From: Pseudeuparius sepicola
Lineage: Eukaryota > Arthropoda > Insecta > Coleoptera > Anthribidae
Assembly (NCBI GenBank): GCA_963920635.1
Contig: OY987298.1
Location: 21,113,647-21,177,646, forward strand
Direction of reading: 5' to 3'
Length of the DNA stretch: 64,000 bases
The translations under genes and the position numbers were made by a program. The notes beneath the pieces were generated by a model. The model ran no database searches. It was given only the letters and a program-made list of their open reading frames with translations, and was not told the DNA's origin. Positions within the stretch are counted from its first letter, which is position 1. Each line of letters starts with the position of its first letter. Positions 53,079 to 64,000 of this stretch are shown in pieces.

Positions 53079-55686
53079 CCTACATTCAGACTTAAACAAA
53101 AAGTTTATGAAATGAGAAACTTGAACCTATTTATAAAAAAACTTAACGGAAAATATTCGTATTTGATATACGCCGAAATTAAATCGTTTGAATTTAGAAG
53201 TTAATACATATTTTAAATGACTGACCAAATTGTTGCTTGCTATTATGTTGTAAAGGAAATGACAATATTTCCGTTACAAGGGTTGTTGCTATTCGATAAC
53301 ATTTATGAAGGAACGCCGTTGCTGTAACTATGTTGCTTTTCTTTTGGGACTGTGTGACAATGACAGACACTACTTAATTACCTTTGTTAACTAGAACATT
53401 TTAACTACGTACTGTACTGTTGCATCCTGTCCCTCAAATAATGGGCACATTTCACGTTTTTTTCTGATAAGCTCAGATGATAGCTTTGACTAAAATATAC
53501 TTATGGATTTTTTTTTAAATTTTTTTGAAGCCCCGTTTGGCCGAAAAAAAATAAAATGTTCACGGAGTGAGTATAGGTACTTTTTGTAGGTCCGGCAACG
53601 CCGCAAAACGGTCAGGTTCAAATTTAAACAGCCCGCCCACCTTTCTGTCAAATCACAGCTGTGACCTATTTATTGTAAGAGTAGCCTGGCTAAACTTCGC
53701 CGTTAACACCTCTCACAAGTGAATTGTAGTGCCTTGCACCAATTATTATTACTTATTGCGTTGGTTTGTTTTTGTTGGTTATTCGTTATTCGTTTGGCTA
53801 GCCATCGTTTACGTTTTGTTGTGAGTTACTGCTTAATATAATAGTGTTCAGCATGGACGACGGCTTTGTTAAAGCATTGTTTAGTTTTCATAATGAAAAA
53901 TGAAAAAACTCTCAACACAAATAACAAATCTCCAACTATCGATGAGGCTAACTTCGACGACGTAAGACGTAAACAATCGAAATGACAGTGGTGCGATGTT
54001 GCCGGCTATTTTGTCGTCTACTTGGGAGGGTTTATTACTTTAAAATGTCCTATTTAAATTACATAAAACTATAACATAAAACATAAAACTATAATTAAAC
54101 TACAATCTGGTTATAGGTAATGGTGTGCCATATAATTAATACACCCCAGTTGTATACCTTTTATTAATAATAAGTGTTAAAAAACAAGTAAATCTATTGA
54201 ATTTTTTAGCCCGAACTTATGAAACTGATTGGTAAATGGTCCAGCTGACGTCAGCAGGACCCCGATTTTCAAATTTCGATTCTATTTTTTGGCCTAGTTA
54301 AAGATAATAAAAACAAACGGGTGGACTTTTTGGGACTTTGAAGACATAGTACATAAAGTAAACGCAAAGAAAACAAAAATTTTTTTTTATGAAATGACCC
54401 CATTATAGACACACGGATTCCTTATTAGTAATAGCCGCGGGTTATATAGAACTCAACAGAGGTAACATGGGGATTTTCTCACGCCTACATCCGGAAACAC
54501 CTGAACTTTTTCCTCGTCAACTTGCATTCTATTTAGCTCACATCACTGTCCGTTATTTCCGCTGCCGAAAGTTACCTCGGCGCCCACGTGCAAACCAACC
54601 TGTCAACTCTGAATATACTAGAAAGGATTATTTCATGCGAGTAACACCCTGTTCTCCTCCGGGTGAGTTTAGCGTGACGTGCAAAATATCCTTCCGCGTA
54701 ACCGAATCCGGGTTTATTTGTTGAGGTCGGAAACAGAAAGTGGCAGAGATCAAACTAGAATAAAAAAGCGTCGACAGAAAATTCCTATACATAGAGTTAC
54801 GAAAGACGCCATAGTTATGATGAACGTTATTTTTAGAAAGTTTGCGCTATAAAAGCGTTGAAAGACGGAAGTAAAAATAAAACTGAGCCATCCTGTAGAA
54901 CAAGTTGTCAAAAACCCACAGAATATATCCATAATGAGAAATCGAATTAGCAAAAGAGAGATGGGTATGAAGGTAACGTTCCCACTATCGAAGCGGTTCA
55001 ACCCATATATATCGCCCGTGCTTCACCCCACCACCTCCCACTACTTAATTTCCCCGATTATAACATTTTATTATAATCACATCCAATTTGCTATTCGCTC
55101 ATGCCTCTCCCTACCCTGGTTGTAATATTTTATTGCTTTGAAGTAGTGTGCAACGTCGCATTCATACCTATCCCCATTCTACTTATTCGATTTCTCATTA
55201 TGGATAGATTCGTACACATTGAATGCAAGACGACACCTTTAGAGCTGCCAGTACAGTATACAATCTCTTTGATATAGTGGACTAATAGAGACGACTAATA
55301 ATTATTATAGTTTGTATTATCTGTTTTTTTTAGGGTGCAACTTGTAGGTAAATATAATATTGTAATACAAGGTTTTGTTAACGTGTGAGTGCGTTTTTAT
55401 GATAACACCCTGTGAAATAATTCTGTTGTATGAGGAAAATTACGAAAATATCCACGAAATTCGTCCATTACAATAACAGTTATAATTCTTGAAATCAAAC
55501 TCAATTTTCTAGTGGACCCTATAGGCATACTAAAACAATGAATTTAAGATTCTGAGTAAGAATACGTTTTTATTTATGAAAATGCATTTCCAAACAAGAA
55601 GTTTACGAGGGTGTACGTAACAACAGTATCTAAGATTGTAATATTCATATCTAGGCTCCAAAAATTGAAAATCAAATCCTAGCAAG
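53079..55686. other. Intergenic DNA with a GC-richer island
   Basis: No gene is recognised. About 54460-54730 is richer in GC (GGAAACACCTGAAC, CGGCGCCCACGTGCAAACC) and is not repeated in the window. The word ATAATGAGAAATCGAAT at 54931 and its inverse near 55187 form an inverted pair about 240 bp apart. Confidence 0.4.
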
Positions 55687-55871
55687 TTTACCTTATTTGT
55701 TGTTCGCACAGTTTACATTATTACTTTTTCAGAGTAGTTGTTCATGGACTCTCTCGACTTCATATACAAATAAAAAAATTTACCTTATTTGTTGTTCGCA
55801 CAGTTTACCTTATTACTTTTTCAGAGTAGTTGTTCATGGACTCTCTCCGACTTCATATACAAATAAAAAAA
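55687..55871. repeat. 92-bp tandem repeat, two copies
   Basis: TTTACCTTATTTGTTGTTCG, then CACAGTTTAC and TTCAGAGTAGTTGTTCATGG are repeated with a period of 92 bp. The open frame across it only reflects the repeat. Confidence 0.93.
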
Positions 55872-55873
55872 AA

Positions 55874-56306
55874 TTAACAAAAAAATTAAAACCGACTTAA
55901 AAAATTTGCCCGTATGCACACTCCTCTAAAAATTAAAAAAACAAACAAAAAATAACACTGACTTGACAAATTTGCCCGTTATGCACATTTCAACTAAAAT
56001 TTTAGAAATATTTTTCTCTTTCTAAATTGAGTTATCTTTGGATTTGGTGACAATCAAGGCAACGAATTTAAATCTATTTAGATATGAATACATCATATAT
56101 TCTACATACATCATAACTTACTGTCACCGACTTCAAAGGTAACTCAATTTAGAAAGAGAAAAATATTTCTAAAGTTTTAGTTGAAATGTGCATACGGGCA
56201 AATTTGTGAAGTCGGTGTTATTTTTGTTATTTTTTTTTTAATTTTTAGTGGAGTGTGCGTACGGGCAAATTTTTAAGCCGGTTTTAATTTTTTTGTTAAA
56301 TTTTTT
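55874..56306. mobile_element. Foldback element
   Basis: The left arm AACAAAAAAATTAAAACCGA, then TTTGCCCGTATGCACACTCC, faces GTGTGCGTACGGGCAAATTT, then CCGGTTTTAATTTTTTTGTT at the right. AAATATTTTTCTCTTTCTAA pairs with TTAGAAAGAGAAAAATATTT near the centre. No target duplication was found. Confidence 0.85.
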
Positions 56307-56328
56307 TTCCTATTTTTTAGTGAATTAT

Positions 56329-56690
56329 TAAGAATTATCGAAATCGGTCCAATATGAAATTTCATCCCCTATTTTCCATCCTCACGGGTGGAATTTTTTC
56401 TTCAAATTTAAATGGGGCCACCTCCTAGGTACTCCCTTTCTAATAAAAAAAGAATCATCGAAATCGGTTCAATATGAAATTTCATCCCCTATTTGTCCAC
56501 CCTTAGGGGTGGAATTTTTTCTTCAAATTTAAATGGGACCATTCTGTAGGTATACCCTTTCAAATAAAAAAGAATTGTCCAAATCGGATTATAAATGTCG
56601 GAGTTCTGAGGTAACAAACATAAAAAAAAACATACAACCGAATTGATAACCTCCTCCTTTTTTTGAAGTCGGTTAAAAACATTAGAAATG
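56329..56690. repeat. 121-bp tandem repeat, about three copies, with GAAGTCGGTTAAAA end
   Basis: The unit ATCGAAATCGGTCCAATATG, AAATTTCATCCCCTATTT and GGTGGAATTTTTTCTTCAAA starts at about 56329, 56450 and 56571. It ends CCTCCTCCTTTTTTTGAAGT, then CGGTTAAAA. Similar tails are widespread in insect genomes as the end of dispersed repeats; I cannot assign the class with certainty. Confidence 0.75.
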
Positions 56691-58271
56691 AAGAGTATGG
56701 TATGAAACATAAAATTATAAAAATCCAATTTCCCTTCTACTTTTTTTTTCTGAAGGAAAACAGTTAAACAGGTACCTGAGATGAGAAAAAGAAGTTACTG
56801 TTTGAGCACAGAACCATTTGGCAGAAAAAGAATCGCAAGAAATCTGTACATTTATATTTTATTTATACGACGTCTGTTTGCGTCTAAAGCGCTTTAGAAT
56901 CTTTACCATTACATTGTGAGTAGTTTCCCCAAATCGAATCTGTTTCCAAATGCTGTAAAACGAATTTCCCGGCAATTCCTTTATATTATCTTCTGCTCTA
57001 TATAACTTACGTATTTCCTTTGTATTCTTTCGTATTTCGTTTAAGCCAGTTATAAAAAAGGGATAATAGAAATACAATACTGATGTATCGAAGGGGGTTT
57101 TTCTTTTTCCTCCAGTTGAAAAAACTTGTAGGGTAAAAGAGGCTTGCGGGGCCCCTTAAAGTAAATATAAGACCTGTTCGCCTGTGCAAAGGCGAATGTC
57201 CCTTCTGCTCGTTACTCCTTCGTGAAGGTAAGGTTCCTTTTGGAGATCGTCCAGTTCAAAAGGTTTAAAGAGAGATTTGCCGGTAAAAGCTTAGATATAA
57301 ATAACTCGGATGACGATAAATTGCTATTTTTCCCATTCGCCTGGGATGTGGAAAACGTAAAGTATAATTTAGAAACTGGTAGTCCCACGTAAATTTAAAG
57401 ATAAGTATTATTACTCTGAATTTGTCACGGTGAAAAAGTTTTATATCTCTGCTTTTCACTTCTACGGCTTTGCCAAGAATAATTTTGTATTCCCGGTGGA
57501 ATATTTTCACATTTCGTTTCTCATTTCACGTGGAGATCTTATATACTAAAGAAATGGAATACAAAAGATTACCACTTGCGGAAAATGTAGACAATTTAAA
57601 TTAATATGCACATAGGTATACTTAGTAGTGGGCTTTTAACTTTATAACAAACACACCCATAAACCCACCCTCCTGGAATTTAGGCTTCGGTCATCTTGTA
57701 AAAAGTTTATTAATTGTGCGATTTGACCCGGATTTTTCTTTATATTCTAGATCCTCATAAAGTAGAAAAATGTAAAGTTGAAAAATGCACTCTAGCCGGG
57801 ATGGAAACAATGATTTTTTCGAATTATTGGGAATTCAAATTAAGATCGCAGCGCCAAGTGGCCATTGGTTGAACTAACGTCGATGACATTGTTTCATAAC
57901 CTCACATTTTCGGTCGATGATTTTTAACAATTGAAGACCCTGGCTTAAAAAGGCTATAAGCCACATTTGGCATATTTTGGGAAAAAAAGGTTTAAACATA
58001 TACACATATTTAAATATGTCAAATCCAAGTTCTAGGAACACAGGAATTAGAACCTATTGTGCTCTATGTAAAGTCGAATAGTAAAACAACGCACTATATT
58101 AGTGTTAAAAAGGTTTATTTAAAAAAATTGTGGCTTGCATCCTTATATTACACCAAAATAAACCTCCTTTTATTTGTGTAACTTGAGCCAAGATTTCGAC
58201 GTATTTGGTGCCTTTTCAGTTGTTGTCAAATGAACACGGCGTTTTCTAGGTAAATAATCATAAAATTTGAA
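56691..58271. other. Intergenic DNA
   Basis: No gene is recognised in 1.6 kb. The short frames on the minus strand (56859-57510) have no recognisable domain. Confidence 0.4.
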
Positions 58272-58421
58272 GTTTAGGAGTAAGATTCAAACAAGTCAAA
58301 ATTAAATAAGAAAAATAATTTCGGTAAAAGGCTATATGCCGCAGAAATTTAGGAGTAAGCCTCACACAAGTCAAAATTAAATAAGAAATAATTTCGGTAA
58401 AAGGGTATATGCCGCAGTAGG
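58272..58421. repeat. 75-bp tandem repeat, two copies
   Basis: TTTAGGAGTAAG, ACAAGTCAAAATTAAATAAG and TTTCGGTAAAAGG, then TATATGCCGCAG occur twice with a 75-bp shift. Confidence 0.92.
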
Positions 58422-59268
58422 ATAAACTCCTGCCTGTTGTGCATCAGGATAACGAAGAACTGTCACTACTATCACTTGCAAAATAGTCCCTGTCCTTTAT
58501 ATTATCATCCGAATCCCACAGATTCTCATTATCATCCTCCAAGCCATCTGTTAACTAAGAGTTGAAAAATTAATTGTGTGGCTTCTACCCTTATTAAATA
58601 TTAAGTTAAATCAGAAATCTCAATATTAGTGTACTTGTGACTTACACCCTTTTTAAGCCAGGGGCTTCAATTTATTTAGTTTTCCTATGTATTTTTGTAA
58701 TTGTTTTGTGTGTTTATTGTTTATATGTTGTTATTTTATAATTGTATATATTTGTTGTTGTTAATTTTGTTGAGATAGGTTCATAAATCCAACAGTGGTT
58801 ATAGGTTGTTTCTAGAGCAAGTGTGTACTCAATTTTTGTAATTCTGCCTCTTTGAGAATTTTTAGAACAAAAATGGCACGAATAACCCTTTTCCTTTTAG
58901 ATTGTGTCAATATTACATAACAATATTAACTCTAGATCAGTGGTTGAAGGGGAGAAAGACGGCGAAAGTGTTTGCTACAGGGCACATTATTTTGTATGGC
59001 ATAAACAAATGGGATACCTACTTTTATTACTGCAAACTACTACTTTGCACTCTTTGCAGTCAGATTTCCATCAGATAAGATAATTATTGACTTAAAGGCA
59101 ATGCAAGCATATTTCGGTGCTTTTATAATACTATTATTGACTAGGTCACAGGTGTATAAGGTTTCCAAGAAGGAATTATATGGAGCCATGTCCATTGAAA
59201 AATGAATACTACTACTTGTTTGTTTTTTATAGCTGTTGTGTTTTTGTTTTAAAAAAAATCTGCCTGAG
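58422..59268. other. Intergenic DNA
   Basis: No gene or bounded element is seen. Confidence 0.4.
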
Positions 59269-59437
59269 TTAACCCATTAGTGCATGAGGTTATAATTTAA
59301 GAAAAATTAACTTTAATTTTGCTTATATATTTACTGAAAGATACCTAAAAACACACAAAAAAATATAAACTAGAGAACATACTTAAATTTTCAAAAATAA
59401 GGGACGTCCCTTTTAAGGGACCTCATGCGCAATGTAA

Positions 59438-60532
59438 CTATCGAGTATGATAGGACCTAAAGCATTCTTTAGGATGTAACCCTATGTTGCATTTAGTAGA
59501 AACAAAATTTGACTTTTTCCCACATAAGGCACATCTTCGATCAGTCTGGGAATAATCAACCAAATGATCTGCTCTATCAAATCTCACATCTGGATGTCGT
59601 GGAATAACTTTTCCTTTGTTGGATTTGACACCGTATAAATGTAATAAAATAAAATGGCAATATTTCTTGTAAATGGTAGAAAACTGGCACAGACGGGATT
59701 GTCGGGCTGGATTTTCCTCATTAACAACCAATCATTGACAACACTCATGTCAAAAAGGTAAGCAAAAATTTGCCACCACCACTTGCATTGTCTCATCCGA
59801 GTTCTATTGTCCAACTTATCTAGTCCTCTCATTCCAAGGTTGTAATTATATATTGCACCTGGTTGAGGAACTTTTATTTTGGATTTAGTTTCCCGAGAAT
59901 ACCGCATGACAGATCTTGTCGATAAAGATGATTCTGTGTCAAAGTTTGATGCTACGATTACAATCTTGTTGTCCTTCCACTGGACAATAATCACATCATC
60001 AAAGTTCTGGAGACATAGGTTCTGGACTTTTAGTTCTTATGTAATGTGACAGGGGAATTTCGTCATCCGAGTCAAATTCTGGAGGAGTTTTTGTGCGAAT
60101 TATAGCTTCACACTCGGCGCTGAGGGTTGCTGCACCAAAATGAATCGGATCAGCTTCGTGTTCATCATCGGATTTATCGCTGTCGGCATCTGCCAGGTCA
60201 CCATCTTCATCGGGAGGCACCATAAATATGTTAGCACTTTCCGTGTTATCCTCTTTTATAATTGCTAATGGTTCATGCAAAGCCAACCTAAAATAGGTTG
60301 TAAAATGTCAGTGGTATTTACTGCATGACGTCCCTTGTAAGGGACAATGAATTTTTGGGCTACAAAAACGACACTGCGGTTCATCAACTACCACCAAACA
60401 ATAAGTCATCCATTTGTCTGTACATTATAGTGTACAGAAAACTGAAATTTGTAAATAAATCTACAAAGTATGTAATAAAAAACTCAATATCACTTACCCG
60501 CCGCACCTAGTCGAATACAAACTTGGATCCAT
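59438..60532 (-). pseudogene. piggyBac transposase, two exons at the start, internally deleted and frameshifted
   Basis: ATG at 60532 opens MDPSLYSTRCGG. A donor GTAAGTG follows 60498 and an acceptor TTTTAG ends at 60288; the joined frame continues LALHEPLAIIKEDN, so a 210-bp intron is well supported. The acidic N-terminus ends near 59999 and is joined, out of frame, to IVQWKDNKIVIVASNFD and GMRGLDKLDNRTR, which holds the third catalytic Asp of piggyBac enzymes. It continues CKWWWQIFAYLFDMSVVNDW. Near 59690 a second frameshift leads to RFDRADHLVDYSQTDRRCAL, then CGKKSNFVSTKC and GLHPKECFRSYH, the C-terminal cysteine-rich domain that binds the ends. The first two catalytic Asp are lost. Confidence 0.9.
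60498..60532 (-). other. First coding exon of the piggyBac transposase
   Basis: The 35-nt exon encodes MDPSLYSTRCGG with the last codon completed by the first base of the next exon. Donor GG|GTAAGTG and phase match the acceptor at 60288. Confidence 0.75.
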
Positions 60533-60935
60533 GACAGATTCGTACTGTATCTTTCACAATCAAAACACAAATTACATTTGATTTTCAATATACAGTAGAT
60601 GTGACAACGTCAAAATATGCCTCTCACAAACTCTAGGTTAAGTTGGCTGAATAGTGTGAGCCTGGTTGACTAAGAAATTGCCGTCCCTTTAAGGGGACAT
60701 TATGCACTAATGGGTTAACTCTCTTATCCCATTATTAGTCTCAAGTCTCAACAAAAACTTTTCCTGTGTTTTTCCTAGTCAACGCATATAGCTTAACTTT
60801 CGGTGTTTTTTTTTTTGCCCAGGAATTGCACTGGGGCACACAATAACCGTTGTTAGAAGCCATGTTCCTTAGCTTGGTCTTCTTTGTTACTATCCAGGTA
60901 AAACCAACTTCCTATCACATAGATATTGAATTTAA

Positions 60936-61273
60936 GAGGGGGTTGCCGACAGCGAAAGTGACGTTAGATTTCGTATTTTTTTAAGATGTATAGCATAAAA
61001 TCTAATAACATTTTACCTGGCAAAAATTTAGTACAAACATCTCTGTCTTCATTTTAATCATAAGATATTACAAGCAGTGTTTTGTTTTATAGGTTATGAA
61101 AATCTTGGGAAAAATAATAATTCCAGTGCATATGCTTTTAAGATCTTATGATTAAAATGAAGATAGAGATCTTTGTACTAATTTTTTTCCACCTAAAATG
61201 TTATTATATTTTACGCTATACAACTTAAAAAAATACGAAATCTAACGTCACTTTCGCTGTCGGCAACCCGCTC
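60936..61273. mobile_element. TTAA-flanked foldback MITE
   Basis: TTAA flanks both ends (60932-60935 and 61274-61277). GGGTTGCCGACAGCGAAAGT faces ACTTTCGCTGTCGGCAACCC, and the arms run on for about 140 bp to a loop near 61110. At 338 bp with no gene, it is probably moved by a piggyBac- or Kolobok-type enzyme. Its ends differ from those of the piggyBac element 200 bp away. Confidence 0.9.
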
Positions 61274-61277
61274 TTAA

Positions 61278-64000
61278 TAACAATAAATAACACAGCTCAA
61301 CAAAAAATAACAATAAAAATGTGATAAAAATGGTGAAATTCACGGCCGGCAAATTTAAACACATGGGACAGGAAAAAAGGAATGTCATCGAGACTAGGCC
61401 TACATTTGGCCACCAGGTGGCGTATCGCTTAGCTTGAATTCCCAATTGCTCGAGTCTACGGTTCGGTTTTCGGTTCAGAATAGCCCCAGAATGCGCTCTT
61501 GTACCCAGTCAACAGAGAACGGAATCGAAGCAAAATTGAAAATATGGGTCTAGCCTGCTTACTCGAAGACAACAGACGGACCGCATGGCCGATCTCTTAT
61601 TCCCCGCGAACTAGGTCCCGACGGTTAGATGTATACCTGCGGTGCCACCTATGCCGACATGGTCTTGGCGGTTAGATGTACGTCGGGTAAATACAATGCT
61701 TGGTTTTGTTTTAAACGATGAAAACATTACATCAGAATAGACATTAATTAAAAAAAAATATGAATCTTCTTTAATTTATTTAAGAAATAAATTGCAGCAC
61801 TCGAATATTGGCAATGTTGATGTTTGTCAGTTATTAAATTCCAGCTATCGAAAAGCAATAAATAAATAAATCCCGACTTATTTTATTGATTGGGTAAGAT
61901 TTCAAGTTGATTAATTCAGTGCTTCAATGAAAAAATGTATAATTTTATAGCGCAAACAAAGGTAAGTGTAATAAAACACAGCGCACCACTAATCGAGTTT
62001 CGACCACGCAGAGTGTAAATTTCGTTTGCCTTTCGAGGAACAGAATAATGGCAGCTCTCTGCGAAAACAAATACAAGGGAAATTGTTGATACAGGAGACA
62101 GCGCTTTTATATACCCGGCGGTTCGCTATTTTTTTATTCCGCTTCCGCCCGGCTTCCGTGCCTGTTTCCGAGCTAAACAAACAAACTGAAATTGGGCTAC
62201 ACGAAGAGATAAATGGGACGCTACCGGCCGTGATGAATTAGAAGATTTCGACGGCGCGGAGATATTTCGTCTAGCATTTCGCAAAATCGAAACGTTCGCT
62301 TATTTTGTGTCCAAGCAGTAGGCTAGTAGGATTAGACCAGGAGATTTATTATCGCCCTGTTTCAGTTACCATGTTTTAAATAGACTGGTCGAAGATCTCA
62401 CACCCGGTCGTCTTTGTTGAAGGGGCTGGATAACAATAAATCCATCGAAAGTTGTTATATCAGCTTTCAATGACCATGTCTGCACTGTTTTCTAACCTAC
62501 TCAAAGATTTAGCAGATAAATTTTAAGTTTGGGGTATTCTACTTACAGTTTTGTAATTTTTATGATTATTAGAGGCATTTTCCGTCGCATCTTTGTTGGC
62601 CTGAAGCCCCCAGGGCCCCATTTACTTTTAGTTTCCATTGTTTTCTCTGTAGAGCTTCCATCAGTTTCTAGAAATTTGCTAGAACTTTGATTTGTGCATC
62701 TGTCATTTGCCAGGAATATTCTAGAGTAGTCTCCGCAGGCTTCCATTTGAATACATAAGCCCTGGGTCTGGCCTAAGGGAAGTGGAAGATTATAACGCGA
62801 TATTGGTGCGATTTTTGGAGCTGATAGAGTATTCTTGGTAAGTGACAGTATCTGACAAGTTTATTTGTGATTTGTCAAGGCTAAACAATAAAAGTGGTAA
62901 CCAAGGCAACGAGTTTGGACAGTGATTGTTGAGATTCAGTACACTATAATACCTACACTTATAGTCGAGTTCGGATAAAATAGAAAGTAAAATAATTGTC
63001 ATGCGCTGTTGGGAATACCTGTGGAAAATCTAAATCGAAGTTGCCAGAGATGTGAAAAGTTTGCCCTCCTCTCATTGCTTATAGAAAGAGAATAACCGGT
63101 GATTCCTGATCTGTTGTTTTATTGATGCGGCAACCTCGAACACGTGCCCGGCTGTAGCGTCTCTGATTGGTTGTGATCAATAACGTCTCTTATACATCAC
63201 CCGGTCCATAGCGGCATCACATACCTAAGAAAAACAAATATTGCCATATAAAAATAAATAAATTCATATATTTATCTGATGCATACAAAAAAAGAAGAAA
63301 CAAAATTACTTGGGCTTGCATATTATTGTTTGTATTTTAATTCTGATTAATAACTCAAGGAATAAAAACATTATGAAAGACGCCAATAGTGGCTTTCTGT
63401 TAGTATATTTGTTCTTCTCTCTCTTAAGCTCTTTAGCTACTGTATATGAGTATACACTGTTTAACTCACGCACATAGGAAAAAAAAACAGATTATATAGG
63501 TGGGTTGTAGATATACGATATACAATGTACCAAATGGGGCAAATTTGTATTTCAGGCTACGTTGGTGTATGTTTTGGGTAAACTATTGAGAGTTGTGACG
63601 TCACAGCTCATGTCTGTCAAATATGACATTTAAAATTAAAAATTGAGAAAAATCGGGTTTGCCTGGGAAATGTCAGAAAGTTGTTAGGAAAATGTGTTCG
63701 TATTATATTATTGTGCCCCTAAGTCAATTTTTAGAAAAATATCGTGATATTCGTTTTTTTCTTTCTTGACAGCCCTGGAATTGAAAATGAAACCATAAAA
63801 TTAAATACAAAACTCAACCTTATCATTTTCTTTTACTGGATCCCAAAATATGGACGTATTTTGTATAAAAATGTTGCAACACTGGCCCAGTGAATGAACT
63901 TGCTTAAAACTAAAGAGTCTGCACCAATATTCCGTTGTTAAACAACAACTATTTATAAAAATCTTATTTTTCTCTTTACTTTTGCGTTTAAATTTATTTG
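61278..64000. other. Intergenic DNA with a GC-richer island
   Basis: No gene is recognised in 2.7 kb. About 61980-62290 is GC-richer (CTTTTATATACCCGGCGGTT, CCGCTTCCGCCCGGCTTCCG) and includes a TATATA word, so an unannotated promoter is possible. The remaining sequence is AT-rich without bounded repeats. Confidence 0.4.

Larger units (their letters stand above)
59273..60715 (-). mobile_element. piggyBac element with TTAA ends
   Basis: TTAA is present outside both ends (59269-59272 and 60716-60719), the piggyBac target. CCCATTAGTGCATGA at the left faces TTATGCACTAATGGG at the right. The words GTCCCTT and AAGGGAC, often as a palindrome around 4-6 bases, recur near both ends (59403, 60331, 60682). 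The transposase gene is on the minus strand and carries an internal deletion. Length is 1443 bp. Confidence 0.95.

Overview
The window looks like nuclear DNA of an insect (a beetle or similar arthropod is my best guess; I cannot fix the species). It is AT-rich, has no bacterial-style operons and carries a dense, layered set of insect transposable elements. I find no intact host protein gene in 64 kb. Almost every convincing coding trace is a broken transposase or retroelement fragment. The region reads as a gene desert or very large intron filled with transposons, with a few GC-richer islands that may be conserved non-coding DNA.

Layout. 1-6 kb: two mariner-like elements with long terminal inverted repeats and a transposase tail, plus two small TA-flanked MITEs. 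6.5-7.4 kb: a hAT element with a perfect 8-bp target duplication and a hairpin MITE nested in it. 8.4 kb: a tRNA-derived SINE. 9.0-9.5 kb: a THAP-domain element. 12-14 kb: a second copy of one MITE and a second hAT. 14.4-23.8 kb: one large foldback mariner-like element split by a 5'-truncated LINE and by a decayed tyrosine-recombinase (Crypton-like) element. 24-26 kb: two more hAT elements. 26.5-27.7, 32.6-33.0 and 45.3-46.3 kb: foldback elements sharing internal modules. 28.3-28.7 and 39.5 kb: minisatellite-like repeats carrying YY1/Pho-type motifs. 34.9 kb: a mariner transposase tail. 35.3-36.0 and 41.4-42.5 kb: hAT elements with G/C-run ends. 36.7-39.1 kb: a segmental duplication. 40.5-40.9 kb: a Penelope-type GIY-YIG fragment next to a hammerhead-like motif. 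48.3-50.9 kb: a tandem triplication, each unit holding a PIF/Harbinger-type element with a MADF reading frame. 52.7-56.7 kb: foldbacks and minisatellites. 59.3-60.7 kb: a piggyBac element with TTAA ends, a recognisable intron and an internal deletion. 60.9-61.3 kb: a TTAA-flanked hairpin MITE.

How the parts relate. Most elements are non-autonomous: they keep the ends a transposase needs and only scraps of the transposase gene. Insertion order can be read from nesting and target duplications. The points most worth checking are the hammerhead-like sequence beside the Penelope fragment, CTCF-like motifs carried in foldback arms, periodic YY1/Pho-type motifs, self-complementary subterminal arrays in three hAT elements, and the GC-rich islands. 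All calls rest on reading the sequence; no database search was run.
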